From Pyrenophora tritici-repentis (taxonomy: Eukaryota; Ascomycota; Dothideomycetes; Pleosporales; Pleosporaceae): 64,000 nt of DNA. The notes below the pieces were generated by a model. The model was given only the letters and a program-made list of their open reading frames with translations. It was not told where the DNA came from and made no database searches. Of this stretch, positions 37,701 through 48,282 are shown piece by piece. Position numbers and translations under genes: made by a program. Position 1 is the first letter of the stretch. Each line of letters opens with the position of its first letter. The stretch is taken from positions 1,984,001 to 2,048,000 of the forward strand of contig NC_089391.1 of assembly GCF_003171515.1 (NCBI RefSeq), read 5' to 3'.

Positions 37701-40700
37701 CGTTGCTGGATCTGCGTTGCTTGGTTTGCCGCAGCCTGACGGGCAGCATTGAAGATAGCTTGCATTTTGCCGAACTTGACAGCGAATTCCATGATCTTCC
37801 GGAAGGGCTCTGTGAGAAAGTTGATCTTGATAGACCCCGTCTTCAATGCTACAGCCATGTCATATCCTGGATAGCTCTTCGACTCAGAATCAAAGGTCTC
37901 GTAGCTGAAGTCAGCCAAGTTCTTGCCCTCAATAGTTACTAGCTGGCGGAGTGAAGACTCCTCCGAGACGCCTTGGTTGATGTCGTCGATCAATGATAGG
38001 TTTCCAAGTCGACCGCCAATGCGCATAGTTTTGCCACTGAGGAAAATGCCAACATCGCCGGAACTCAAACTCAGAGTAGCAAGCCTTATACCGTCATTGT
38101 TCAGAACTACAGCAATGCGCTTAAGCTCTGCTCGGATGCGTATCTTGTCGGGCTCTGCCTGGGTCTGGCTAACAACAGGCTGTTCTTCTTCCTTGTCCGT
38201 TATCTGCGCTTGTTGATTTTGGGGCGGACCGGGGGTTGTGAAAGTATCGAGGACGAAGTCCAGGAGAGTCAGCAGCGTCCGTCTTGTTACAATCAGGTTG
38301 ATTGTCGAAACTGCGACATCCAAGTTTGTGGCGATGCCTTCGTACTTGGATTGGAAGTCTGGAGATTCCTTGTTCACCTTCACAAACTTGAGCGAGAACA
38401 GATCTTTCTGCTCATCCGCTGATACGTCTTCCGACGAAATGATGTTCTTGAACTCAGTAAGGGTAGACTCTTCGACGTGATCTTCGACGGCAAGACTCTT
38501 GAGGCGAACATCAGCGGCCATCTCGAAAGCCGCTTGGTAGAAGTCCAGATCGAAGCTTTCCGCAATCAGCTCAACCAAGAGCTGATCCGACTTTTTGCCT
38601 TCTGGATCAGCTCTGTACAGAGAGCCCTGAAGCTTGTCTACTGTGAACTTGAACTCAAAGTTGCGTTGATGTAGATGGGTCTGTTGCTTCCCAGATTTGG
38701 CTTGTGGAGCGTCCGAAAACTTATCGTCTGTATCGCTTTGGCTATCTTCCTCCATGACAAGCTCATGTTCTTGCGAGGCAAATTTGAATGACTTTGATCG
38801 CGGCCGCCCGAGAGCATCTGTGTCGGTCTGAGCGTCGGTTGGGGGCTTCAGATTTGATGGGCCCTTTGCTCCATCGGTCACTGGCTTGCTGGGCTGGTCG
38901 TCACCGAACTTGGGTACGGCCACATCGATCAGTCTCATCAAGTTCTTGTATTTTGAATCAGATACAGATGCATGGAGAACAGGGAGATTTCCAGACACGC
39001 GGAACTTTGTCAAATCGGATGCCTTTGGAACGATGCATATCTCAATCTTAAAGTCCATGTTAATCCGGTCGACGATGTGGTAGTTCTTCAAGCTCGAGTC
39101 TTCTTCAAGCTGCGCGCGAGTTTCCTCGATGGATGGTCCTATGAGCACCTGGGTGGAATGAAGCTTCAAATTGAACTTGTCGTACATCAGATTCTCCAAT
39201 CTGCGGAAGTCCTCATCGGTGTATTGCTGGTTTTGCTTCGACTGGATGTCGCGCAAGGTGTCCTTGTCGACGAGTTCGCTCGTTACGCTCACATGACCGG
39301 CATCAAGAATGAGACAGTTACTTGACTTCTTTGTGACTGAGTCGGGGACGATGATAAGAGGTGCCTGTAGATCCAGCTGCGCATTGATTGTCTTGTGTTC
39401 GGTGAGCGCAAATTCCAAGCCTGCGCGAGTCTGTTGTCGAATGCCTTCGACAGTCGCTCCAGCAGTCTCCATGAGCGCACCAATAGACTCCATGTGTCTC
39501 TCAGGAGGCTTGAAGAACTTGGCCACCTCTACGACGAACGTCGGATTGTATACGAATTCCATACTACGCAACTTCATAGTCAGGTTCGTGTCGGCAGCTC
39601 CATCGAGTGGGTTGTTCTCAAAAGTGAGGAAGAAGAAGGGGTCTTCCTTCACTTCGTCATCATCGTCACCATCCGCATCCTTTGGCGACTCGTCGTCATC
39701 GAGCTCTTCGATCCGCTTGTCGTCTGGAACTGGTGGTGCATCCTTAACAGTGATGATTTGGGGGAACAGACTGCCCTCTGTAGTGCCATCGTACAGACGC
39801 ATGCCTTCAAGGGCAACTTTGACAAACATGGAGTCTGTGCGCTGCAAGAACTGAGTGCTGAATGAGTCAAAGAGAAGGCGGAGTATTTCGTTTGATTTGC
39901 CGTGCGGGTCGCGCTTGAGCGTGAAGCTACCTGTTCGCAGGCTCATGTTGACTTCTAGCTTGACATATTCGCGTGGCATATCCACTGACTCCGTGATGGC
40001 CTTCTTCTCGTCCCAGTCAATTGCATTGTATAGCTCCTTTCGTTGCTGTTCGTTCATCTGAGTGTTGTCGTCCTGTTGCTCTTCCTGCTTACTTCCCCAG
40101 ACCCAAGAAGTCCAAGTCTGCTTCGGCGGCGGCTTCTTGACTCCAACGTTCTCTTTGCGCAACTGATTTCGAGCCAGCGAACGCCAGAAACGGAGATCTT
40201 CGTACTTCAGCTTTCGTTCCAGCTTGTCCAAGTCTTCAGCCTCAGTAGCATCAAGTTTTTCCTCACGCTTCTTCTTCTTGAAGAGCTCAATGTACCGTAT
40301 TCGGTCATCGCGCCGCTCCTTGAAGTAGTCCCAGCTCCATTGCCGGTTTCTCTCATGGATCTTGTCGAGCACAGCCTTGGTTGCGAACCGAAGCCAGCCT
40401 GCTGGATCTTCTTTGGGGGAAGACTTGGGTTGCAATCTCTTGTACTCTTGGTGGCGGATGAAGTAATGGAATAGGTCGACTAACATGAGGGCATCGCGAT
40501 ATTGATCTTCGTCGATGATGAAACCGAGCTCGTCGAACAGAAGTCTAGCTTTCATTTTCGGTCGGTCTGGTTTACCGGTCTTGTCTATTTCCAGCCCGGC
40601 GCGTCCACTGATGGGCTTGAGGATGAATTGATGGCCGTCCAAGTCTGGATTGTCGCCTCTTGCAATCATACTTCGGGCCTGCTCAATGAAGTCTTCCCGG

Positions 40701-41413
40701 TCAATCTGCTGCTCATCGCTGCTCTGGCTGCCCTTGCCAGTGCCAATGAGTTGAGCATCTGTATCCCAGTATACAGCTAATGAGCCAAGTGTTGCCAGCT
40801 TGTGTGTCGATGTCGAGGTGCCCTGGATGAAGGTGGGCTTCCAGTTCTCGTCAGTGCTGATAGCGCTGAAGTCGGCAAGGGTGACACCGAGAGCGAAGGG
40901 GTGCCCAGGGTCTGCTATTGAGTCTTCGTATCGAATGTGGATGTTCTTGACTGTGACTTGAACGTTGTCGACAATTGCTGTGATCAAACTAGCTGTAAAG
41001 CTCTGGTTCTTCTGTTGTTCTTCCGCACTCATGCCTTCAGTGTTGCGCTCCTTCAGCAACTCTGCACTATCGAGCTTCTCCATCTTGACAGCGTGCGCAC
41101 GCTTGTCCTCTTCTTCTGCGTCGTAGTCCGCATCTTCCTTTGGCGCTGCCAGCAGGAAGACATCTTCAATGTTGACCTTCAGCGGCTTACCGCGGAGGTT
41201 TGACCAGGGTATCGATAATGTGAGTGAGCCGAGATGACCCTCGATAACGTTGAGCGGGAGGCGTAGCTGGTCGAGAGCTTCGCGACGAAGTTCGAGATCT
41301 CGTAGTACGACGTCACCGGACCAGATGCCGACATTGAGCTGCTTTGGATCGAAGTTCTGGACATACATGCCCAAGAACCGATTTAGCAGCGTCGACACGA
41401 GTCCCTCGAGCAT
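31787..41413 (-). CDS. VPS13: Vps13, bridge-like lipid transfer protein
   Basis: Exons, in transcript order: 41413-34662 and 34613-31787, joined over a 48-bp GT-AG intron with a TACTAAC branch site; the joint codon is TA|C (Tyr). The product is 3192 residues, close to yeast Vps13 (3144). It starts with the chorein motif (MLEGLVSTLLNRFLGMYVQN, then LNVGIWSGDVVLRDLELR), the entry of the hydrophobic groove that carries phospholipids between membranes at contact sites. The long middle is the repeating beta groove, with acidic disordered loops such as EELDDDESPKDADGDDDDEV. The beta-rich VAB and SHR-BD-type regions lie in the last third (RSIMPYAWDFPAAKNKEI), followed by the ATG2-like helical region (GSADFLGNPVGLFNNISSGV, GGLARHPIQGAEKEGALGFV) and a PH-like C-terminus (GSRNWFYRQVAVGVNAYNDR). 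It diverges from the Emi1-like gene. Confidence 0.97.
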
Positions 41414-42081
41414 GGTGGCGGCGGTAGACCGTTACCCAGGCGGGGGTGTCCAGGGGTGGTAGGTGGGTAGGAATACGGGGTATAGCGGCGTCGGAGAGGG
41501 ATCGTTATATCGTAGAATTGTGTGGAGTCATAGGGAACGTTCGTCAATGTGCAGGGACACTGCAATTGGAGGAAGGTGTCGTAGGTGGTAAACACAAGGT
41601 GGGGCGAATTAGGGCACACGTTGGGCTTCTGTGCTGCTTCGAGTATTACCGAGATGGGTGTTGTAGAGGGGCGGTGGGGAGATGGCAGGATATATACAGG
41701 CCGCTCGATGACAGCAGGTAAGCAGGCCGTGTTGGACACAGACCAGGAAACAACACAACGCACTGAACGCGTAAGGGGAGTTGTGATCTTCAAGGCAGCT
41801 GCACTTTCGTGCAAGTGCGATGCATGACGTAGCAGTTAGTCTTCCCGCTCACGTGTGCGGGCCGTCTGTCTTCTCATTCGCCGGAGGTTTGCTACTCCAT
41901 TTCGCGTTTCCTGAATTTCTTCCCGCGCAACCGCCCCCGCGTCTCGCGTATAGGGACCCTGAACAAAAGAAAGTGTGACATGCATGCCGTCTGAATTTAG
42001 TCCAATTCGAAATTTGATTATCGTCTGAAGCATTGCGCGCGCAGTCTCTCCAGCAAAGTTTTCTTCCCACACACGTCTATC
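41414..42081. promoter_or_regulatory. Divergent promoter region, VPS13 / Emi1-like gene
   Basis: 668 bp between the two start codons, transcribed outward in both directions. No open frame with coding character. No specific factor site could be assigned. Confidence 0.5.
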
Positions 42082-42663
42082 ATGGCCTGGTGGCCCTTCT
42101 CAAGCTCAGGCGCAGACGTCGCGGCGAAGCAACAATCCCAAAGCATATCCTCAGCAGCGCCAGTCCAAAAGCCCAGTGATGCGCCTACATCGGTAACAGG
42201 GCAACCGCCATCCTCTGCGCCACACGATCCCGACTTCTACGCCGCACACCCACACCTCGCGCCTCCCTCCTTCTCCTCAAATACCGTTTCATCGTCAACG
42301 TCGCAAGCCGCACCCGCAGATGCCTCTACTACGGAAGAATTCGACCCATCACTCCCACGTACAATGTCATGCCGCGCCGCCTTCGACTCGGCCTTTTACT
42401 GTAGTTCGCTCGGCGGCCACTTCAACGACATATATCGCTATGGACAACTACGGTCTTGCTCCGAACATTGGAATGACTTTTGGTTCTGCATGCGCACAAA
42501 GAACAGCTATAGTGGGCAGGATGTCAAAGAGAGGATGATACAGGATCGCTATCGGGAGAAAGAGAATACTTTGAAGAGCGGACCGAACAGCGAGCACGTC
42601 TGGAGGAAGAGAGGTCCAGGTGAGGAAGTCAAGGGAGCCTTCAGTAAGGCGGCTGAGGAGTAA
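42082..42663 (+). CDS. Emi1-like DUF3128 protein with twin CX9C motifs
   Basis: A single exon of 193 residues. The first 90 residues are Ser/Pro/Ala-rich and disordered (with a Trp pair at the very N-terminus, MAWWPFSSSG). The conserved DUF3128 core follows: MSCRAAFDSAFYCSSLGGHF, IYRYGQLRSCSEHWNDFWFC and MRTKNSYSG. It holds two Cys-x9-Cys motifs (CRAAFDSAFYC and CSEHWNDFWFC), the coiled-coil-helix-coiled-coil-helix pattern of small proteins imported into the mitochondrial intermembrane space by Mia40. The yeast relative is Emi1, named for effects on early meiotic induction and linked to respiration. The C-terminus is charged and ends EEVKGAFSKAAEE. No intron. Intermembrane-space location is inferred from the motifs. 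Confidence 0.85.
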   Translation: MAWWPFSSSGADVAAKQQSQSISSAAPVQKPSDAPTSVTGQPPSSAPHDPDFYAAHPHLAPPSFSSNTVSSSTSQAAPADASTTEEFDPSLPRTMSCRAAFDSAFYCSSLGGHFNDIYRYGQLRSCSEHWNDFWFCMRTKNSYSGQDVKERMIQDRYREKENTLKSGPNSEHVWRKRGPGEEVKGAFSKAAEE

Positions 42664-43148
42664 ATACGACGGAGTAGGATATACGTGTACGATAGCTACC
42701 TGTACAACATGATAATGCGTTATGTGAGACATGAGGCGTTAAGATTCAATACACATTTTCGGCACACCTAGAAGGTATTCACATCCTCTGATTTGCAGAA
42801 GAGCAAGCCCTTCATATGCATGTATCCAACAGGCATACATATCATACCGCGCACCAAGGACACAACCCCTCCTCTGTAGTCGTCAGAACATCACGAAGAA
42901 AAGAAAAACAAGTAATTTGAAGTATCATCTCGATTCTCTACAAAGGATAGAAGTCCCCATTATTAGAGTACATGCTAATCCACCGAACTTTTCCTCCCAA
43001 TCGTTGATCGTTAATCATCCTATGCATTGAGAAAAACCATGAAAAGGGCTCATTGGCCTCGAACTCCGTGAACTACCACCCAGGAAAAAGTCTATGCTTG
43101 AACATGCACAAGGAAAGAAGACGAAGAAGAAGGCAAGAAGCGATCTGC
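42664..43148. other. Convergent 3' region between the Emi1-like gene and HSP70
   Basis: 485 bp between two stop codons of facing genes. Nothing coding; AT-rich runs suit 3' untranslated regions. Confidence 0.5.
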
Positions 43149-44196
43149 TTAGTCGACCTCCTCGACAGTGGGGCCGTCGTCGCCGCCGGCGCCACCAGGA
43201 GCACCGCCGGGCATGCCGCCACCGGGCATACCACCGGGCATGCCACCCTCACCGCCGGCTCCGTAGAACTTCATCATGATGGGGTTGGCGATACCCTCAA
43301 GCTCCTTCTGCTGAGACTCGTACTCGTCCTTGGTGGCGGTCTGGTTGTCGTCCAACCACGCAACGGTCTTGTCGATCTCGGCCTTGAGCTTCTCCTTGTC
43401 GCCGGCATCGAGCTTCTCGTCGACCTTGGAGTCGCTGAGGGTGTTGCGGAGTGAGTAGGCGTAGGACTCAAGGGCGTTCTTGGCCGCGATACGGGCAGCC
43501 TCAGCCTCATCCTCAGCCTTGTACTTCTCAGCCTCGGCCAACATGCGCTCAATCTCCTCCTTGGACAGACGGCCCTTGTCGTTGGTGATGACAATCTTGT
43601 TGGTCTTTCCGGTACCCTTCTCAAGAGCAGAGACGTTGATGATACCGTTGGCGTCGACGTCGAAGGTGACCTCGATCTGAGGAACACCACGGGGCGCAGG
43701 CGGGATACCGGTAAGCTCGAACTTGCCGAGAAGGTTGTTGTCCTTTGTACGGGCACGCTCACCCTCGTATACCTGGATGAGCACACCGGGCTGGTTGTCG
43801 CTGAAGGTGGAGAAGACCTCGGACTTCTTGGTGGGGATGGTGGTGTTGCGCTTGATGAGGGCAGTCATGACACCACCAGCAGTCTCGATACCGATGGACA
43901 GCGGCGCGACGTCGAGGAGCAAGATCTCGGAGGTGGACTTGGATGATGTGTCACCGGACAAGATAGCGGCCTGGACGGCGGCACCGTAGGCAACAGCCTC
44001 GTCGGGGTTGATGGACTTGTTGGGCTCCTTGCCGTTGAAGAAGTCGGAGACCATCTTCTGGACCTTGGGGATACGGGTGGATCCACCGACCAAGACAATC
44101 TCGTGGACGGAGGACTTGTCGATCTTGGCGTCGCGGAGGACACGCTCAACAGGCTCCATGGTGGAGCGGAAGAGGTCCTGGCAGAGCTCTTCGAAA

Positions 44197-44231
<35 letters not shown>

Positions 44232-44534
44232 TTCGTAGAGAGAGCTGTATGCGGTTAGTTATGCGTCCATGTATTCGCCAAAGGGTAGGAATATACTCAC
44301 TCAATCTCGATCGAAGTCTGAGCTGAAGAAGACAGGGTGCGCTTGGCCCGCTCGCAGGCGGTTCGGAGACGTCGCAGAGCGCGGGCGTTGGACGTCAAAT
44401 CTTTTTTATGTTTACGTTTAAATTCGTTAGTGAAGTGGTTGACAAGACGGTTGTCAAAGTCTTCACCACCCAAGTGGGTGTCTCCAGCAGTGGACTTGAC
44501 TTCGAAGATACCCTCCTCAATGGTCAAGAGGGAC

Positions 44535-44575
<41 letters not shown>

Positions 44576-45198
44576 ACGCTCACCCTCGGTCTTCTTGTCA
44601 AGACCGTATGCGATGGCTGCTGCGGTGGGTTCGTTGATGATACGGAGGACGTTGAGGCCGGCAATGAGTCCAGCATCCTTGGTAGCTTGACGTTGTGAGT
44701 CGTTGAAGTAGGCAGGTACAGTTACGACAGCGTTGTTGACAGTGCCACCAAGGTAGGATTCGGCAGTCTCCCTCATCTTGGTCAGGACCATGGATGAGAT
44801 CTCCTCAGGTGTGAAGACCTTCTCCTCGCCCTTGAACTCGACCTGGATGACAGGCTTGCCACCCTTGTCGATGACCTTGAAGGGGAAGTGCTTCATGTCG
44901 GCCTGAACCTCAGCATCGGCGAACTTGCGACCAATGAGGCGCTTGGCGTCGAAGACGGTATTGACAGGGTTCATGGCGACTTGGTTCTTCGCTGAGTCAC
45001 CGATGAGGCGCTCTGAGTCTGTGAAGGCGACGAATGAAGGAGTTGTTCGGTTTCCCTGGTCGTTGGCGATAATCTCGATGCGGTCATCGCGAAAGATGCC
45101 GACACACGAGTATGTCGTACCAAGATCGATACCGATAGCGGGCTATATCAATGTTAGTAAAGTAAAAGTACATATCGGACATGGAAACTTACAGCCAT
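43149..45198 (-). CDS. SSA: Cytosolic Hsp70 chaperone, SSA type
   Basis: Exons, in transcript order: 45198-45193 (only ATG GCT), 45142-44301 and 44244-43149, giving 647 residues; introns of 50 and 56 bp are GT-AG. The six-base first exon is needed to restore the canonical N-terminus [17 protein letters not shown]. The three Hsp70 signatures are all present: IDLGTTYS near the N-terminus, [14 protein letters not shown] (about residues 195-208) and [14 protein letters not shown] (about residues 331-344). The substrate-binding domain is intact ([20 protein letters not shown]). The tail is Gly/Met/Pro-rich and ends GPTVEEVD; the terminal EEVD binds TPR co-chaperones and marks a cytosolic/nuclear member. 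There is no signal peptide or HDEL. The antisense strand and other frames are unusually open, a by-product of strong codon bias in this highly expressed gene. Heat-shock elements lie upstream. Confidence 0.97.
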
Positions 45199-45414
45199 GC
45201 TTGCTATGGGTCTGTGTAGTGGGGTGTCAAAAGGAAAAGTTGCAGTATGCTCACAAGTCGGTGACTTATATGAGAGTGAGTCTTTAGAATGTGATTTGTG
45301 TTGTGAAGTGAAGAGACAGTAGCCAAATGCGCGGGCGGAGGAGTTTTTGTATCGCTTGGGGAGGTATTGTTTCTACAGAATTCCAGCACTTTCGACGTGC
45401 CAAGCCTCCAACCA

Positions 45415-45428
45415 GAACCTTCCCGCAA
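45415..45428. promoter_or_regulatory. Heat-shock element, proximal
   Basis: AGAACCTTCCCGCAAG fits nGAAnnTTCnnGnA, about 220 bp upstream of the HSP70 start. Three alternating 5-bp blocks match the heat-shock factor consensus, with one weak base in the third. Confidence 0.6.
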
Positions 45429-45554
45429 GCTCGCGCAAGCTCTGCGGCCCACTAGAAACATCTGCCTTGCGCCTTGTACTGAGTAATTTGGACCCACATT
45501 CACTGCGCTGTACCCTACCCAGCTTGCGCCCAACGCTCCTGCCTGCCAGGCCGC

Positions 45555-45567
45555 GAAGCTTCTTGCC
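45555..45567. promoter_or_regulatory. Heat-shock element, distal
   Basis: GAAGCTTCTTGCC fits GAAnnTTCnnG with two perfect blocks and a weak third, about 360 bp upstream of the HSP70 start. Confidence 0.5.
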
Positions 45568-46130
45568 ATTTCTTTCTTTCGCCGCTTGCGGAGGGCATGG
45601 TCTTGCCGTGCTATGACGCCAACCTCACCCCACCATGCCCTCAAACAGGGGGCATAAGCGAGTTGCCCCGCCATGAGCGGCCCAGATGTCATTGCAGATT
45701 GTGTACGCGACGCTTCATGCAGTTTCGACGTTCGGAAGTCTCTTCCACCATCGCCATCGAGTATCGCGGAGAGACAAGCGTGGTAATGTGCCAACTGGCA
45801 CTTTGTTTGGCGAACACCGTCCCCATTGAAGCGGAATGTTGACGTTTGATGTGTATTGCGACGCAAGAAGTTTAGATCTACGTAGTTAATGTTTACATAC
45901 TTAGCAGTAAGCTACTTACGCTTCAGTTAATTACGTATATTTCTACTATATTCTAATCGCTCGCGACTGTAATATGCGAGTGAATGAAAATGTACTCTCT
46001 TTATGTCTTCACCCGCCCGTACACGGCGGCATTGGTAGATAGTCGTGATAATAAAAGTATATAAAACGCGGCGAAAGGGCTAACTAGCAGGCAGATGCCA
46101 GTACAAATAATGTGCCACCCGAAGGCTCTT

Positions 46131-46740
46131 CCTGTGCTACAACGCCCAGTCAAACAAACCTGTATCGTCTTCGCTGTCTTCAACGATGGAGATCTATTCT
46201 CCGCAAACTCCATTACACCCAACACCGAAGTGGTACCATGGTACAGTCGACCCGAGGCGACCCCCCCCCCCCAAAACTACCGCATCCAAAAGTCCTCAAA
46301 TGATTACATCCACGCAGTAAATTTGCGATCGAAGAGAACCCCTAGTCCAACGCCGAAGAGGAGAATTCCAGCGAACAACTGTGAAGACAGCAAACACGAT
46401 ACAGATCTATCCTTAGCAAACTTTATTACACCCAACGCCGAAGAGGAGAGTTCTAGTAAATACTAAATCCTATGAAGACAGCGAACACAATATAGATCTA
46501 TTCTTAGTAGATTTCATTACACCCAACGCCAAAGAGGAGAGTTCCGGCGAACACCAAATCCTGTGATCGGTGTCTTCACAGGAGTTGGCGAGATCTTGCG
46601 CTTCTTCGGCTTCTGTATCGTGTTCGCTGTCTTTACAGGATTTAGCGAGACCTTGCGCTTCTTTAGCGTTAGGTGTAATGAAATCTACTAAGAGTAGATC
46701 TATATCGCGTTCGCTGTCTTTATAGGATTTAGCAAGATCT
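46131..46740. repeat. Degenerate ~91-bp repeat units in both orientations
   Basis: Units carry the shared core ATTACACCCAACGCC-AAGAGGAGAG next to GAAGACAGC-AACAC-ATA-AGATCTAT. Two head-to-tail copies have the GAAGACAG motif at 46383 and 46474 (period 91). From about 46570 the same core appears reversed (TTAGCGTTAGGTGTAATG, GTTCGCTGTCTTTATAGGAT). Related pieces (GATCTCGCTAAATCCTGTGA) recur right of the retrotransposon near 56246. Confidence 0.65.
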
Positions 46741-46982
46741 CGCCGTTTAGCAGCAGCGGCGGCACCAGCATCCTGAATTCTTATCCATTCGAGCTGATAT
46801 AGGCTCGGGTTGTTGTTAGTGTAGTCATGGCCTTAGAAGCTAGTTTTTTTAAAGGCCGTAATACGTCTAAATCTTTACTATTTTTTTTGGTGCTTCGTAT
46901 AATTTTAGAGTTTACTTAGGGCTAACTAACTTAGATGTTGGAGGATTTTGTAAGGTTAGAAAAGATGACGTGGTTCTGCTGC

Positions 46983-47080
46983 CGTTCGTACGTATGTGGA
47001 CCATATCTCGCACCTCCGCTTCTACCTCAATCATAAGAGAGAAGCGGAGGGGCGAGATACGGTCCCCATGCGTACGAACG
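46983..47080. repeat. Foldback with 41-bp arms, 37 of 41 matching
   Basis: Arm 46983-47023 (CGTTCGTACGTATGTGGACC onward) pairs with 47040-47080 across a 16-nt loop. The mismatches are four scattered bases. Confidence 0.85.
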
Positions 47081-47133
47081 AAGCACAAGAAAGCGATAGT
47101 GAGGATCCCCACTATCGCTTTCTTGTGCTTCGT
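47078..47133. repeat. Foldback with perfect 24-bp arms and 8-nt loop
   Basis: 47078-47101 is the exact reverse complement of 47110-47133; the loop is AGGATCCC, which contains a BamHI-type palindrome. It overlaps the end of the previous foldback by three bases. Confidence 0.9.
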
Positions 47134-47492
47134 ATGATTTTGGAGGTTGCTTAGGGCTATATGTCTGAGGACACGTCGCCCCTAATAGGCCCGCAGCCCA
47201 TTAGTATTTCGTTTGTGTACTCATTTAGTACTAGAATCTTTATTATAGACAGAGCCTAGGCTCTAAAAAACTTATATTACGCAAATTAATCGTGATATAG
47301 AGGGAGTTGCCTATATTTGTTAAATTACTCTAGATACTTCTTATTATGCTCGCAAAACACACTTAACAATTTTATGTCGGAGGATTCTGCTGCCGCTGCA
47401 TGTATGATCATGATAGATGCTTGGTGGAACTCTGCGTCGGAGCAGCAGGCATTCTGCCGCGTGTTCTGGATTAGCCAAAACAAGAAGACGTT

Positions 47493-47606
47493 CATAAGCC
47501 GACTTTACGTTAAGAATATAGTAGACGAATACTTTATTTAAATATAAGAGAGAAAAGAAGAAGACATAAATAAATAATATTTATAAGCTAACTTTATATT
47601 AAGAAT
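47493..47606 (+). pseudogene. Decayed left part of a coding minisatellite
   Basis: The sequence aligns with the 87-bp coding units on the right of the retrotransposon: AAGAATATAGTAGACGAATA corresponds to AAGAACACGGTGGACGAACA there. Nearly all differences are C-to-T or G-to-A, and they create several stops (CAA to TAA). The unit recurs at 47512 and 47601 (period 89). The retrotransposon was inserted within the second unit. Confidence 0.6.
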
Positions 47607-47610
47607 ATAG

Positions 47611-47822
47611 TGTGGTGTAGTAGCTTGTCACGTGTTCGGCGTTAGGTAATCGGCGCTAGGGTTGAGTATTTTAGGACGACTCCGCGTAGAGGAGCTCGAC
47701 AGTTATCGTACACCATTCTTAATACTACCGTTTATTGTTCGGATACCTTCTTGTTCTCTACTCTCTACCGATTGCGGGTCGGCAGCCTCTCTTCTGACTA
47801 TTGAGGCTATCCCTCTACCACA
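47611..47822 (+). repeat. 5' LTR of the gypsy-type element
   Basis: 212 bp, identical by direct reading to the 3' LTR. Terminal inverted repeat TGTGGT/ACCACA. Confidence 0.95.
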
Positions 47823-47826
47823 TTTT

Positions 47827-47834
47827 TGGTGACC
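47827..47834 (+). other. Primer-binding site of the gypsy-type element
   Basis: TGGTGACC lies four bases after the LTR end. The initial TGG would pair with a tRNA CCA end. The specific tRNA could not be identified. Confidence 0.6.
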
Positions 47835-48282
47835 TAACCAGGGGGACACGACGGTCTATCGGTGGAGTAGTAGAGAAACCTCTTTGTTTTACCTGTTTTC
47901 GAGGAGAAGTCGGAGGGGCAGAGACCCACGACGAGTTTTCGGGGACCCCATTGAACTCTGAGCGCTTCTCGATAAAGTTTGCCAAGGCGGCGGAACTCTC
48001 GGGGAGTCTCTACGGTGTCAGCGGAGCGGTGTGGTAACCTGCAGAAGGACTGCAGAACCGGCACAACGTACAGCCGAATAGGAGTAGGCGAGAGCGTAAC
48101 GCCCAGTGCTAAGGAGGCACTTTCACCAAGGCGGTGAAGGGACATCGGAAGAGAGGGAAGGAACCTGTCTCAGAGAGGCAATCGGGAGTCCGGAAGCAGC
48201 GGATCTGTATTCAGAACAAGAGAAGAGGAATAACGTTTAGTGTCCAAGACACAGTCAGAGCAGGTCTCTTTTATCGAATAAT

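Larger units (their letters stand above)
45870..47606. repeat. AT-rich, RIP-damaged repeat block left of the retrotransposon
   Basis: An abrupt change from the HSP70 promoter to TA-rich DNA. It contains several related ~91-bp units (46131-46740), a C12 homopolymer (46261-46272), two adjacent foldbacks (46983-47133), a pair of 35-bp direct repeats that differ mainly by G/A transitions (46891-46925 and 47125-47159) and decayed units of a coding minisatellite (47490-47606). The frequent TA dinucleotides and transition-only differences fit repeat-induced point mutation. Confidence 0.6.

Noticed and set aside
43274..44203. Long alternative frames across HSP70 on both strands
   Set aside because: These are shadows caused by the strong codon bias of the chaperone gene; no conserved protein is encoded.
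45204..45866. 220-residue minus-strand frame upstream of HSP70
   Set aside because: It covers the HSP70 promoter and heat-shock elements and has no domain; probably a chance frame.
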